DNA from: Dolichospermum sp. LEGE 00240 | Lineage (GTDB): Bacteria > Cyanobacteriota > Cyanobacteriia > Cyanobacteriales > Nostocaceae | DNA length: 64,000 bases | NCBI RefSeq assembly: GCF_015207875.1 | Contig: NZ_JADEVZ010000007.1 | Coordinates: 43,916 to 107,915, forward strand | Reading direction: 5' to 3' | In this document: in pieces, positions 1-9,117 of the stretch | Layout of the letters: each line of letters opens with the position of its first letter | Numbering within the stretch: the stretch's first letter is position 1 | Translations under genes and position numbers: made by a program | The notes under the pieces: model-generated | Databases searched by the model: none | The model's input: the letters and a program-made list of their open reading frames with translations, nothing else | What the model was told of the DNA's origin: nothing

Positions 1-68
1 CCCCCTAAAATCTGGTTTTAGCTGACTGCTGACCACTGATAGCTGAATGCTTACTTATTATTCTCACT

Positions 69-581
69 TCAATCATACAACCAAGTATTTTTAGAGAAAT
101 CCTCACTATCTTGATTGGGTTTTTCTTGCAGTCTTTCTATTGATCTATGGGATTTTTTGTATTGGATGGATTTGGAAATTTGACTACCTTGTTGGCTCAG
201 TTGTGGATAAGATGGTGGAGTAGGTTGTTTTAAAACCTTGATTTCTTGTAGCAACTGAGAGTTAGAATCTGCTAGTTGTAAAGCGGTTTGTTTTGTTTCC
301 GAAAGTTCCTTTGTTAACCGTTCTACCAATGCTTCTTTTTCCGAAAAAGCTATTTGTAAATCACTAATTTGTTTGATTAAAGTAGATTCTTTTTGTTGTA
401 ATGTAGAAACTGTTTTTTGCAATTCTTTAATATTGGCTTCTAGTTCTAACTGATTATTATCCGGTTGTACTTGGGTTTCCAATACTGCTTCAGCCGAAAC
501 TTCAATTACAGGTTCACCTTGTAGGGGTGTAAATTTTGTAGTTTCTTCTTGTATTAAATTAGAAAGATTTTTTTTAGGCAT
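69..581 (-). CDS. Coiled-coil protein of unknown function
   Basis: A 170-residue protein that I do not recognise. Residues from about 45 to 115 are a heptad-rich coiled coil (repeated Leu, Lys, Glu, Gln, including an LQKTVSTLQQKESTL stretch). The N-terminal 40 residues are acidic and disordered-looking, and the C-terminus is rich in Ser, Gln and Lys. There is no signal peptide, membrane segment or catalytic motif. The ATG start is clear. It is transcribed divergently from the zinc-ribbon gene that starts about 215 bases away. A structural or scaffolding role is only a guess. The reading frame looks real because it is long, ATG-initiated and compositionally coherent. Confidence 0.7.
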   Translation of the reverse strand: MPKKNLSNLIQEETTKFTPLQGEPVIEVSAEAVLETQVQPDNNQLELEANIKELQKTVSTLQQKESTLIKQISDLQIAFSEKEALVERLTKELSETKQTALQLADSNSQLLQEIKVLKQPTPPSYPQLSQQGSQISKSIQYKKSHRSIERLQEKPNQDSEDFSKNTWLYD

Positions 582-690
582 TACTTTATCAACTCCAATT
601 ACGCCGTCATTATTTAATTATACGTCTGGAAGTGACAATAAAATCTCAGATTCCTAATTTATTGTAAAAATTGGATTTCAAGAATTATTG

Positions 691-735
691 ACCGTAGATA
701 AACGCAGATAAACGCAGATAAATACGGATGAATTA
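691..735. repeat. ACGCAGATAAACGC dispersed repeat, copy 1
   Basis: The segment reads as tandem units close to GTAGATAAACGCAGATAAAC followed by a CGGATGAA tail. Related copies lie at 9022-9054 and 16049-16096. All are intergenic. It is a dispersed non-coding repeat of the kind common in filamentous cyanobacteria, with no function visible. Confidence 0.75.
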
Positions 736-796
736 TTGATATTAGTCCAGATAATAGCTAAAATTAAGATGTTTACTTATCTATCCTTTTTCTGTT

Positions 797-1168
797 TTGG
801 CTACTATACCTTGTCCTCGTTGTCATCAAATTATTGATAGTCAAGCAATTACTTGTCCTCAATGTCGCTTATTGCTGAAAGCTTACGGACATCCTGGTAT
901 TCCCTTGCACCACGCTCAGGGAAATGATTATTTATGCGACAGTTGTAGTTATCATTTTGATCATACCTGTAATTTTCCCCAATATCCCTATGCTCAAGAT
1001 TGTCCTCTCTATCAAAATATGGAAGAAAGGACATTAGAATTGCAAAAGCAAGATTCTCATCATAGCTTGAGTACAAGGGTGAATAATTGGATTAAACACC
1101 ATCAAAGTTGGTTATTAATATTAGCTTTGCTATTAGTTTGTTTATTAATAACTTTGTTTAATTCTTGA
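797..1168 (+). CDS. Zinc-ribbon protein with C-terminal membrane anchor
   Basis: A 123-residue protein. The N-terminus carries two CPxC-type zinc knuckles (CPRC and CPQC, residues about 6-22), and a second cluster of Cys and His residues (CDSCSYHFDHTC) follows at about 47-58. Residues about 103-121 form one hydrophobic helix (LLILALLLVCLLITLF), so this looks like a tail-anchored protein with a cytosolic zinc-binding head. No ATG exists near the start; TTG at 797 is used because it directly precedes the first zinc knuckle. It is convergent with nblS, with only 22 bases between the stops and no visible terminator. Function unknown. Confidence 0.75.
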   Translation: MATIPCPRCHQIIDSQAITCPQCRLLLKAYGHPGIPLHHAQGNDYLCDSCSYHFDHTCNFPQYPYAQDCPLYQNMEERTLELQKQDSHHSLSTRVNNWIKHHQSWLLILALLLVCLLITLFNS

Positions 1169-1190
1169 TCTGATGGTATTGTTTTTACTC

Positions 1191-3203
1191 TTAAAGTTTG
1201 TGTACTTCTAAGGTTTCTGGGATAGTTTCCACAGTTGATAAAATCTCTTCCTCAAATATTTCTAAATCGAACCAGAAAGTAGTCCCAATACCAACTTCAC
1301 TTACCAAATTAACTTGACTGTGATGTCTGTCCATAATGTTTCTGACAATTGATAAACCTAAACCTGTTCCTTCTAGAGTATGCACTCTATTTTCTACACG
1401 AAAGAATCGGTCGAAAATTGCTTGTTGATCTTCTGGTGCGATACCAATTCCTGTATCACTAATTTCAATTCTCACTTTACCAGCATGATGGTGAGAATGA
1501 GAATTAGCATCTAGTTGATAGGCACGAATAACTACCTTACCACCGGCTAGAGTAAATTTAAGAGAATTACCAATTAAGTTACCAAATACTTGCAGTAATA
1601 AATCATAATTGCCTAAAACAAAAGGTAAATCAGGATTAAGTTCTTGATATATTTCAATACATTTATCTTTGGCATTAAGCTGATAGGTACGTAATGTCTG
1701 TTCTATGGCTTGTGGTAAATCTACTTTATCAAAGGTGTAACTTCGACCTGATTCAAGTTTTGATAAATCTAAAACGTCATTAACTAAACGGGTGAGTCTA
1801 TCAGTTTCATTATTAACTGTTTGCAGAAATTCTTTGCGTTCATCAATCCCTAGATCTTCACCATAATCATGTAGGGTTTCAATATAGGTTTTAATGTTAA
1901 ATAAAGGTGTACGTAATTCGTGAGAAATGTTGCTGATAAATTGGCTTTTTGCTTCATTTAGTTCTACCTCCCGGCTAATATCTTGGACGGTGATAGCTAT
2001 GCCTTTAATACTTTCTCGTTGCAGGTTGAGAACTGTGGTTAAAACAATGCGAATTGTGCGTTGAGTAGGTTGTTTGAGGAGGATACGAAATTCGGCACTT
2101 TCACATTCACCTGCTGCCATTTCATACAAAGTCCGGGATATTTCCATTTGGACACTATGGGGTAAGTGATGCAGGATATTACTACCAACCACATCCACTC
2201 CTTCCCAAGCAAAAATCCGTCTGGCGGTGGGATTGACTAATATTACTTGCATATTATTATCAATCAAGACTGCACCATCAGCAATGGTGGAAACTAAGGT
2301 TTCTAATTTAGCTTTTTCGGCAGTTAATTCTTCAATATTTTGTTCTTCATAACGTTCTAGCCGTTCTGCCATTTCATTAAAGCTGAAAATTAGTTCTCCT
2401 AGTTCACCACCTAGAGGTATATCTATCCGTTGTTTAAAGTTTCCAGCCGCAATTTGTTTAACACCTACTAGTAATTCTTTAATAGGTTTAGTAATAGTTA
2501 AAGCATTAATTACTCCTGCTAAAATCACCATAACCCAAATTGTGATAAAAACGGCAATGGTAACATCACGGGTGAAATTAGTAGATATGACTGCGGTTTG
2601 ATTAGGGTTAATACCAACTGCTAACACACCTAAGTATTTTTTATTGACTATTAAAGGCACAAATACATCTGTAACTGCGCCATCGGGGGTGTTATGCTGC
2701 CTGACCATTGGCTGGTCTTCATTGCCAGGATAATCTTCTGGTAGTTGGATATGGCGCTTAATGGTGAGGGAGTTTTCTACCTCTGGTTCCCAAAAGGGAA
2801 GACCAAAAAAGATTTGCCCAGTTTCATCAGCGTATAACATATAACGCACGCTAGAGGTGGCGCTGAAAAAACGTTGAGAAAATTGGGCAACTTCAGTTAA
2901 ATTGTGATCGGCAATGAGGGGGGCTACATTTGCCCCCAGAAGTAGTCCGAGATCACGACCAAAGCGGGTATCATTGAGACGTGCATCTTGCTGAATTGTG
3001 TTTACAGCCCAGAAGGTCAAACCACTCATAACTAAGGAAACCATGAGGGTGGCAACAGCTAGGAGTTTAGTCTGAAGGGTGAATTCTGACCACCAATTGG
3101 CGATACCTGCGGCGAGGGATGCGTTGCCTTTGGCCAGTGCAGCGATCGCTTTTGACGCGCCGGAGACACATTCATCTCGGAAATTTCTGAAAATAGCCAG
3201 CAT
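1191..3203 (-). CDS. nblS: Sensor histidine kinase NblS (Hik33/DspA)
   Basis: A 670-residue membrane histidine kinase with the full NblS/Hik33 layout: TM1 at about 47-67, a periplasmic sensor domain, TM2 at about 213-236, HAMP (237-290), PAS (300-410), HisKA with phospho-acceptor His428 in FISNISHELRTP, and a HATPase domain with DTGIGI and GTGLGLSIV boxes (530-650). In cyanobacteria this kinase controls responses to high light, nutrient stress and cold, including phycobilisome degradation, usually through RpaB-type regulators. The length and the N-terminal extension before TM1 fit the family. The ATG start is unambiguous. It stands alone, divergent from the cytochrome b gene across a 320-base gap. 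Confidence 0.93.
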   Translation of the reverse strand: MLAIFRNFRDECVSGASKAIAALAKGNASLAAGIANWWSEFTLQTKLLAVATLMVSLVMSGLTFWAVNTIQQDARLNDTRFGRDLGLLLGANVAPLIADHNLTEVAQFSQRFFSATSSVRYMLYADETGQIFFGLPFWEPEVENSLTIKRHIQLPEDYPGNEDQPMVRQHNTPDGAVTDVFVPLIVNKKYLGVLAVGINPNQTAVISTNFTRDVTIAVFITIWVMVILAGVINALTITKPIKELLVGVKQIAAGNFKQRIDIPLGGELGELIFSFNEMAERLERYEEQNIEELTAEKAKLETLVSTIADGAVLIDNNMQVILVNPTARRIFAWEGVDVVGSNILHHLPHSVQMEISRTLYEMAAGECESAEFRILLKQPTQRTIRIVLTTVLNLQRESIKGIAITVQDISREVELNEAKSQFISNISHELRTPLFNIKTYIETLHDYGEDLGIDERKEFLQTVNNETDRLTRLVNDVLDLSKLESGRSYTFDKVDLPQAIEQTLRTYQLNAKDKCIEIYQELNPDLPFVLGNYDLLLQVFGNLIGNSLKFTLAGGKVVIRAYQLDANSHSHHHAGKVRIEISDTGIGIAPEDQQAIFDRFFRVENRVHTLEGTGLGLSIVRNIMDRHHSQVNLVSEVGIGTTFWFDLEIFEEEILSTVETIPETLEVHKL

Positions 3204-3523
3204 CTTAAAATATAAGTGTTAGTAAGTAGTTGGACAAAATTAAATTCAATGGGGTTGTTAGAGAAAAGGGAACAGAAAGACAATGTATGTAATTAATTTT
3301 GTCCGATTACCTCTTCTTTCCTAATTTAACTATGTTTTTGCAGTAATGGTGAAAACTAAGCTGCAACAGAGGTTATGTGATGTGACTATTACAATGTAAA
3401 ATCAGTAATAATCTCAGATTCAACATCAAGAATATTTTGACTTTCCCAGTTGAACTCACATTCTAACTCAGTAAATTATTTTCCAAATACTTGTAACCGA
3501 ATTAAAATTTTTCTATCCTATTT
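3204..3523. other. Divergent intergenic region between nblS and cytochrome b gene
   Basis: This AT-rich stretch separates two divergently transcribed genes and must hold both promoters. I see no convincing RNA gene, small reading frame, hairpin or operator in it. Confidence 0.5.
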
Positions 3524-4117
3524 ATGACTTCTCCTGAAATACCCCGCAAATCACCCAGTCAAGCGATCGCTGCGAGAATTTTTCACGCTGGCAATGTCAT
3601 CAGTTTATTGATTATGATCACCAGCGGCTTGCAAATTTACAATGCCAACCCTGTCTTTGGTGGGCGTGGTGGATTAAGTATTTTTCCCCTGTTTACTTTA
3701 GGTGGTTGGTTGGCTGGAGGTAGAGATTGGCATTTTGCAGCCATGTGGCTATTTTCTATCAATCTGTTTTGCTATGGAATTTATATTTTTGCTACCCAAC
3801 GCTGGAAAAAAAGATTTGTTAGCGACAAAGATATCAAGGCATTACAAAAAACTCACAATCACCAACGTTTAAACTATGCTTGGCATCGAATTATTTATAC
3901 AGCCATCATTCCGATTTTATTACTAGCAATATTGACAGGTACAGGAATGTATAAACCTGCTCAATTTTCTTGGATAGTTGATATTTTTGGCAGTTGGCAA
4001 GCATTAAGAATTGCCCACTTTGCTTCTGTACCAACAGTGGTAATATTTGTCTGTCTTCATTGGCAATTGGGACAGAAGGTAGGCGGAAATGCCCTGACAA
4101 AATCTATGTTTTGGTAA
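3524..4117 (+). CDS. Cytochrome b561-type membrane subunit
   Basis: A 197-residue integral membrane protein with four hydrophobic segments (about 21-40, 68-90, 122-143, 160-182). Candidate haem-ligand histidines fall in the helices (AARIFHAGNVISLL, YAWHRIIYTAIIP, LRIAHFASVP, FVCLHWQLG). This is the pattern of the bacterial cytochrome b561 / Ni-hydrogenase b subunit family. It is followed after 25 bases by a molybdopterin oxidoreductase, so it is probably the quinol-linked membrane partner of that enzyme, comparable in logic to MsrQ with MsrP, although the proteins differ. HIP1 lies inside the 5' end. The ATG start is clear. Confidence 0.85.
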   Translation: MTSPEIPRKSPSQAIAARIFHAGNVISLLIMITSGLQIYNANPVFGGRGGLSIFPLFTLGGWLAGGRDWHFAAMWLFSINLFCYGIYIFATQRWKKRFVSDKDIKALQKTHNHQRLNYAWHRIIYTAIIPILLLAILTGTGMYKPAQFSWIVDIFGSWQALRIAHFASVPTVVIFVCLHWQLGQKVGGNALTKSMFW

Positions 4118-4142
4118 AAAATAATAACATTGAGGAATCAAA

Positions 4143-4850
4143 ATGAATAATCATGAATTTGCACGGAGAAAGTTTTTGCAAATTTCCGGTTTGTCGAGTA
4201 TGAGTTTATTACTGGGTGGTTGTGGTACACCCATACTTGCAGATTTTGTAGGTAAACTTTCTGAACCCCTCAATCAGAAATTGGAAGAGTTAATATTTCA
4301 ACCTCAAAAGCTAGTTCCAGAATTTTTACCTAGTCAAATTGAACCAAGCAAATTAATAATTAATAGCTTTAAATCTACACCAATTATTGATTTAGAAAAA
4401 TATCGTTTAATTATAGATGGTGAAGTAAATCATCCTCTGAGTTTGAGTATGGCAGATATTCAAGCCTTACCTCTGACTTCTATGATTATTCGTCATGTTT
4501 GTGTAGAAGGTTGGGCAGCAATTGTACAATGGGGTGGCATTCGTTTGCGGGAAATTATTGCCCTTTCTCAACCTAAATCTCAGGTTAAATATGTCTATTT
4601 TAAATCAGCAGATGGTTATTATGAAAGTTGGGATATCGCTTCAGCTTTACACCCACAAACCCTATTAGCTTATCAAAAAAATGGTGCAGCTTTGCCTGTG
4701 GAAAATGGTGCGCCTTTGCGATTAGCTTCACCCATTAAACTTGGCTATAAACAAAGTAAATGGGTAACACGAGTTACCCTCACTAGTAAATTATCAAATG
4801 CTAAAGGTTATTGGGAAGATATGGGTTATGAATGGTTCGCTGGATTGTAA
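4143..4850 (+). CDS. Tat-exported molybdopterin-dependent oxidoreductase
   Basis: A 235-residue protein of the sulfite oxidase/YedY molybdopterin fold. The N-terminus has a twin-arginine motif (ARRKFLQISG) followed by a hydrophobic stretch and a lipobox-like LLLGGC, suggesting export of the folded enzyme and possibly lipid anchoring. The family's cofactor-binding Cys is visible in IIRHVCVEGW at about 117-126, followed by WGGIRL. It lacks the extra dimerisation domain of true sulfite oxidases. A GAGG ribosome site sits upstream of the ATG. It is co-directional with and 25 bases behind the cytochrome b gene; the two probably form an electron-transfer pair. Substrate unknown. Confidence 0.87.
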   Translation: MNNHEFARRKFLQISGLSSMSLLLGGCGTPILADFVGKLSEPLNQKLEELIFQPQKLVPEFLPSQIEPSKLIINSFKSTPIIDLEKYRLIIDGEVNHPLSLSMADIQALPLTSMIIRHVCVEGWAAIVQWGGIRLREIIALSQPKSQVKYVYFKSADGYYESWDIASALHPQTLLAYQKNGAALPVENGAPLRLASPIKLGYKQSKWVTRVTLTSKLSNAKGYWEDMGYEWFAGL

Positions 4851-4874
4851 ATTGAAGAAGGAGTCAAGAGGTAG

Positions 4875-4920
4875 GGGCGCAGGGCCTGCGCCCATTCAGG
4901 AGTATGGCTAACGCCACGCT
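4875..4920. repeat. GGGCGCAGG palindrome plus GCTAACGCCACGCT repeat module
   Basis: A near-perfect palindrome (GGGCGCAGG g CCTGCGCCC, 4875-4893) is followed by the TGGCTAACGCCACGCT module (4905-4920). The same palindrome core recurs near 39820-39837, just before thiO/thiG. The second module recurs at many sites in this window. The convergent neighbours make a terminator role possible, but no T-run follows. Confidence 0.7.
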
Positions 4921-4971
4921 GCACCCATTCAGGAGTTCAGGAGAAAGAAAATTATCCAATAACCAATTACC

Positions 4972-6207
4972 TTATTTTTTTACTAAAATATAGGCATTTG
5001 TATATTCAGGTAATTTTTGAATATATCGTTCAAAATCTTTTTCACTCGCAAAAGTTCCTGCTAATAAATCCAGTTGATAAAGGTTGGGTAAAAATGCCCC
5101 ACCTGTATCAGCAATTACGCCCATTTTTAACCGTTTTTGATTGTCCTCAGTGACAATTATTCTACCTAAACCAATATTTAGTACATCTCCTGCAAATGTT
5201 ACTCCTGGTTTGATGGATATTTTCGCATCTATTTTATATCCATAACCTTTAATTGCATCAACTTCTTGAAAATACCAATAACGCTTTTGTGCAGTGGCTT
5301 TTAAACCTCGAATATAGGAGATTCCATTATTTTTGTCTACGTTCAAAAACTCTTTAGTTCCATCAGTAAAATTAACTAAAACAGTTCCCTGCATTAGTGC
5401 TGCCTCTAAACCATTGCGAGTTAAATAAGCAATAGGTTTAACTTTGCCAAATTCCTTACCTCCAGGTTCATAAATACCTGATAAAACATCTTGTTTAGTA
5501 TATTGGGTGTAAAATTTATCTTGACTTACTTCTTCGTTAATAGCATAAATTGGTGTATTGTATTTAGAAGTTTTTTGTCGAGAACCGGGATGAATAAAAG
5601 CTGCATATTTAGTAATTCTTAATTTTTTCTGTTGGGGACTTTCTGGGTTATAGGCAGACCATTTAATTACGCGAAAATTGGTATTAATAAAGTTAGGATC
5701 TTGTAACCGAGTTGTCCGTTTATTAGAAATGTCTTCTTCTAAGACGACAATCATAAAATCTAATGTTTTTAGAATATCTTTAACGGTAACTCCTTGAGTT
5801 ACTAAGATACCTGTGCGTTGAATATCGGGGTCTTCTTGAGAGTATTTTTGAAAGTATTTTCTAGTATTGGTGAGTACGGTTAATAAATCAGCTTGATTAA
5901 AACTTATGGGGTTATTTGGTAATTTTCCTGCTGTCAATACTTGATTAGAATTAATACTATATTGATATTTTTGCCATTCATTAATAACTGAATAAAATGT
6001 GGACTTTTCAGTATTTTTAGCATTTATATTAGATGGTTTTGGCGTAGGTAAATTATCAGCAAATCCTTGAGAATTTCCTATTTGGGATAATGATACATTT
6101 TTCACAATTTGTGGTTGTTGAATTGGCTGCTGATTAGTGAAACTAATTACCAATAAAGCAGTAATAAATGCTGTAATTTTGAATTTTTGATTAAATAGAA
6201 CACGCAT
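4972..6207 (-). CDS. MltA/3D-domain murein-hydrolase family protein
   Basis: A 411-residue exported protein. The N-terminus (FKITAFITALLVISF) is a signal peptide or anchor. The C-terminal half matches the MltA-type lytic transglycosylase plus 3D architecture: YLTRNGLEAALMQGTVLVNF, then FREVDAIKGYGY-like text (YFQEVDAIKGYGY), ISIKPGVTFAGDVLNIGLG, and the 3D signature GVIADTGGAFLPN near residue 360-375. The aspartate of ADTGG is the expected catalytic position. The middle region (about 90-200) is variable. The family cuts peptidoglycan and acts outside the cytoplasmic membrane. A monocistronic unit is likely, since it is 84 bases from the next upstream minus-strand gene. The activity has not been shown for this protein. 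Confidence 0.7.
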   Translation of the reverse strand: MRVLFNQKFKITAFITALLVISFTNQQPIQQPQIVKNVSLSQIGNSQGFADNLPTPKPSNINAKNTEKSTFYSVINEWQKYQYSINSNQVLTAGKLPNNPISFNQADLLTVLTNTRKYFQKYSQEDPDIQRTGILVTQGVTVKDILKTLDFMIVVLEEDISNKRTTRLQDPNFINTNFRVIKWSAYNPESPQQKKLRITKYAAFIHPGSRQKTSKYNTPIYAINEEVSQDKFYTQYTKQDVLSGIYEPGGKEFGKVKPIAYLTRNGLEAALMQGTVLVNFTDGTKEFLNVDKNNGISYIRGLKATAQKRYWYFQEVDAIKGYGYKIDAKISIKPGVTFAGDVLNIGLGRIIVTEDNQKRLKMGVIADTGGAFLPNLYQLDLLAGTFASEKDFERYIQKLPEYTNAYILVKK

Positions 6208-6291
6208 AATTCATGAAGACCAACAATGATTATGTCCCATTTTAGCATTCTCGGAAATGTTGACAATGGGAAATATGCCCAATTATGATGA

Positions 6292-7140
6292 TTAATCATT
6301 CATTTCCTTTAAGGTAGCTAATGCTGAAGGTGATAAACGACTAAGATAGCGGAATATCCAATATTTAACTATAGTGTCTAAAATTACAGGAAATGTGGCA
6401 ATGAACATAAAGATATAATTTCTATTTGCTGGTAAACCTAAGTGTTCTGTAAATCCTTCCAGAATTACTTCCCACCCATGGGGTGAGTGAAAGCCAACAA
6501 ATACATCTGTAGATAGGATAATTAAAAAAGCTTTAGCACTATCGCTTAAACCATACACAACTTGATCTATAAAGTGTTGAAGAGAAATAATATCTTTTCT
6601 ACTAAAAACAATAACCAGTGCAAAAGCAATTAAGGCTATAATATCAGCAAAGATATTACTAATGGCGTTGGTACTTTTATGTTGAAATTCTGCTGCTAGT
6701 TCTATGGCTTTGGCTTTAATCTTGGATTCTCGATTTTCTGGAGAAATTTTAGTTTCTGAATCCAGTAAACTTTCAAACTTTAATTTCGCCGTAAATATTT
6801 TTAATTCATGAAAGGCTTTTTCTTCCATTTCTTGATTAAGAAAAATTTGCCCGGAGTGATCGTTTCTCAGGTTTTCTACTATGGGAAGAATAAGCAGGTG
6901 TTTGGATAGTTGATGAGTTAGCAGGGGAATTATAACCAATAATAATAAGAATTTGATGGCTATAGTTGTCCGCTGTCTGGATATTTGATATTTTTTAATA
7001 AATTCTTGATCTGCATTTGGAGATATATCAATGAGAATTTTCTGGAATGTTTTTCCGATTGATCTGGGAAATATGCCGGTTTTTAAGAATGTAAATGGTT
7101 GTGAGGAAACATCTTGATTAGATCGTGATGATTTTTTCAT
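6292..7140 (-). CDS. PxcA/CemA-family proton extrusion protein, short form
   Basis: A 282-residue membrane protein. The C-terminal half carries the CemA/PxcA signature GFHSPHGWEVILEGFTEHLG followed by FPVILDTIVKYWIFRYLSRLSPSA. Hydrophobic segments are at about 60-80, 163-180, 195-215 and 245-262. The chloroplast relative is CemA; PxcA in cyanobacteria is required for light-induced proton extrusion. PxcA proper is usually longer, with a large soluble N-terminal part, so this 282-residue form is more like the PxcL paralogue. The N-terminal 50 residues are basic. The ATG start is clear. Transcribed away from the Ycf23-like gene across a 300-base divergent gap. Confidence 0.82.
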   Translation of the reverse strand: MKKSSRSNQDVSSQPFTFLKTGIFPRSIGKTFQKILIDISPNADQEFIKKYQISRQRTTIAIKFLLLLVIIPLLTHQLSKHLLILPIVENLRNDHSGQIFLNQEMEEKAFHELKIFTAKLKFESLLDSETKISPENRESKIKAKAIELAAEFQHKSTNAISNIFADIIALIAFALVIVFSRKDIISLQHFIDQVVYGLSDSAKAFLIILSTDVFVGFHSPHGWEVILEGFTEHLGLPANRNYIFMFIATFPVILDTIVKYWIFRYLSRLSPSALATLKEMND

Positions 7141-7440
7141 GGTAGGATAAATCAGAGGTTAGATGTAGCCATGATCAATGCCTACAACTATAACCATTAA
7201 ACAGGTTAATGTTCAACTATAAAATAAATACTATTTTATTGTAGTGTATTACCATATTACCAGTTTGATCTAATTGAACTGAGAGGGTGGTTGAAAATTT
7301 AGAACAATGGTAAAAACACCTCTCAGTATGGGCTAAAGGCGTGATTTGTCAAAAAATCTTAATATATTTTCCCAATTGAAGTAGGATGACTATATTTAGT
7401 GTAAAAATATTCCTACTGAAAATAAGCTGCAAAAAAAATT
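7141..7440. other. Divergent intergenic region, no gene seen
   Basis: This AT-rich spacer holds the promoters of the PxcA-family gene (minus) and the Ycf23-like gene (plus). I see no hairpin with a T-run, no small reading frame with a ribosome site, and no recognised operator. Confidence 0.5.
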
Positions 7441-8184
7441 ATGACTATGTATCCTCACCTGAAACGTGCATTCGCTCATCCTGTACTCAAGGTAATTAGC
7501 GGTTTGAATAACTTCAATACTGCTAGTGTGGCTGCGACTGTGAAAGCGGCTGATTTGGGTGGTGCGACTTTTGTGGATATTGCTGCTGATGTGGATTTGG
7601 TAAGATTAGCGAAAAGCTTGACTAAATTACCTATTTGTGTATCTGCGGTTGAACCGGAGAAGTTTGTCACTGCTGTGGCTGCTGGTGCTGATTTGATTGA
7701 AATCGGTAATTTCGATTCTTTCTACGCCCAAGGACGCAAATTTGAAGCTGCTGAGGTTTTGGAACTAACTCGCCAAACCCGTGCCTTGCTGCCAGAAATT
7801 ACCCTATCTGTAACTGTTCCCCATATTCTTACCTTAGACCGACAGGTACAATTGGCTGAAGATTTGGTGAAAGCGGGTGCTGATATTATTCAAACTGAAG
7901 GTGGTACTAGCAGCAGTCCCATTCACTCCGGTACTTTGGGTTTAATTGAAAAGGCTGCTCCGACTTTAGCCGCTGCTTATGAAATTGCTCGTGCGGTTTC
8001 TGTGCCTGTACTGTGTGCTTCTGGTATTTCCAATGTTACTGCACCTTTAGCGATCGCCTCTGGCGCTGCTGGTGTTGGTGTCGGTTCTGCTATTAACCAA
8101 CTCAATAGCGAAATCGCCATGATTGCTGCTGTGCGTAGTTTAGTTGAAGCTTTAGCGACTGCAAATATTCGCACATTTGCGTAA
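7441..8184 (+). CDS. DUF561 / Ycf23-family protein
   Basis: A 247-residue TIM-barrel-like protein of the DUF561 family, whose plastid homologue is Ycf23. Typical features are the start LKRAFAHPVLKVISGLNNF, repeated beta-alpha units ending in phosphate-binding-like glycines (AAGADLIEIGNFDSFY, AGADIIQTEGGTSSS, VLCASGISNVTAPLAIASG, AGVGVGSAINQL) and full length. The conserved ATG follows an A-rich leader; there is no strong Shine-Dalgarno. The biochemical role of the family is not established to my knowledge, though the fold suggests a phosphate-containing ligand. Monocistronic, followed by an inverted repeat at 8234-8259. Codon use is normal for the neighbourhood. Confidence 0.88.
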   Translation: MTMYPHLKRAFAHPVLKVISGLNNFNTASVAATVKAADLGGATFVDIAADVDLVRLAKSLTKLPICVSAVEPEKFVTAVAAGADLIEIGNFDSFYAQGRKFEAAEVLELTRQTRALLPEITLSVTVPHILTLDRQVQLAEDLVKAGADIIQTEGGTSSSPIHSGTLGLIEKAAPTLAAAYEIARAVSVPVLCASGISNVTAPLAIASGAAGVGVGSAINQLNSEIAMIAAVRSLVEALATANIRTFA

Positions 8185-8233
8185 AAGGCAAAATGACAAA
8201 CTAAGCTAATCACAGCTTAATTTTATTCAATGC

Positions 8234-8259
8234 AGTGCGTTACTTTTTACTAACGCACT
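8234..8259. terminator. Inverted repeat between convergent genes
   Basis: A 9-bp perfect stem (AGTGCGTTA / TAACGCACT) with an 8-base loop lies between the convergent Ycf23-like and Uma2 genes. It lacks a T-run on either strand, so it may be a dispersed repeat rather than a true intrinsic terminator. Confidence 0.5.
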
Positions 8260-8267
8260 CTACATAA

Positions 8268-8942
8268 TTACAAAGTGTCTAAATCAATTCCTTTTGCTTG
8301 TAATTTGGCTAATAATTCCTGATATTGCCCAATAGCGACTTCTTTTTCTTGACGTTCTTGTTCAGCTACTTGATTAAGTTCCACAGTTGTGAGAAACTTT
8401 CTTCCATCAGGATAATAAATTTCTAAATTATCAGGTGTAATTTCAAAACGTATTCTCAATCTTGGACTTATCCAACCATTAATATTTTCAACTACTGTAA
8501 AAGCATCTTCAGCAAGTATAAATCCAGATAATTCTAAAGTATCAGGATCATAAATATAATATTCTTTTACACCATAACGTTGATAAAAAAGGGATTTATT
8601 AATCATCTGGGGAGTGCGATTTCCCGGAGATAAAATTTCAAAAACTACCTGGGGAGGAATATTATTTTCTTTCCATTGTTGATAAGAACCTCTATCTCCT
8701 TTCGGTCTACCAAACACTACCATCACATCAGGTGCTTGACAAGTTTTGACACTTCCCTCAACAGGATACCAAAGTAAATCTCCAGCAATAAATACATCAT
8801 CTTGTGATGCAAATAATATTTCTAAATTTTCTTTAATTTTAACAATCCATTGATATTGTTTGGTATTATCTGCCATTGGTTGACTGTCGCTGTCAGGGTA
8901 GATGATTTCTGGTGTGGTTTCTGGTGCTAATTGCTGTACCAT
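8268..8942 (-). CDS. Uma2-family PD-(D/E)XK endonuclease-like protein
   Basis: About 224 residues of the Uma2 (DUF820) family, which is greatly expanded in cyanobacteria. The restriction-like core is visible: an acidic residue in CQAPDVMVVFG, then PPQVVFEILSPGNR (E-x-L in place of E-x-K), then KEYYIYDPDTLELSGF. The C-terminal 35 residues are a charged coiled coil. An upstream ATG exists at 8951, but the ribosome site TAGGAG abuts it directly and lies 9 bases from the ATG at 8942, so the latter is preferred. Many family members sit near mobile DNA, but their cellular function is unknown. It is convergent with the Ycf23-like gene. Confidence 0.85.
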   Translation of the reverse strand: MVQQLAPETTPEIIYPDSDSQPMADNTKQYQWIVKIKENLEILFASQDDVFIAGDLLWYPVEGSVKTCQAPDVMVVFGRPKGDRGSYQQWKENNIPPQVVFEILSPGNRTPQMINKSLFYQRYGVKEYYIYDPDTLELSGFILAEDAFTVVENINGWISPRLRIRFEITPDNLEIYYPDGRKFLTTVELNQVAEQERQEKEVAIGQYQELLAKLQAKGIDLDTL

Positions 8943-9021
8943 AGTGGACATCTCCTATCGGGATAGATTCCTATGCTGTATTAATTATATAGTAATCCAG
9001 AGATGCAGATACCCGAATTAT

Positions 9022-9054
9022 TGAACGTAGATAAACGCCCATCAACGCAGATAA
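9022..9054. repeat. ACGCAGATAAACGC dispersed repeat, copy 2
   Basis: A diverged copy (GTAGATAAACGCCCATCAAC then GCAGATAA) of the family also seen at 691-735 and 16049-16096. It lies between the aminotransferase and Uma2 genes. A weak GGGGTG / CACCCC hairpin lies just beyond it near 9087-9108. Confidence 0.65.
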
Positions 9055-9117
9055 TAAAAAATATTGAAGAGATTGGGTAAATTAGATGGGGTGCATTTAT
9101 CACACCCCAACAATCAT

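Noticed and set aside
3059..3283. A 74-codon minus frame across the nblS start
   Set aside because: It overlaps the NblS N-terminus in another frame and has no independent support.
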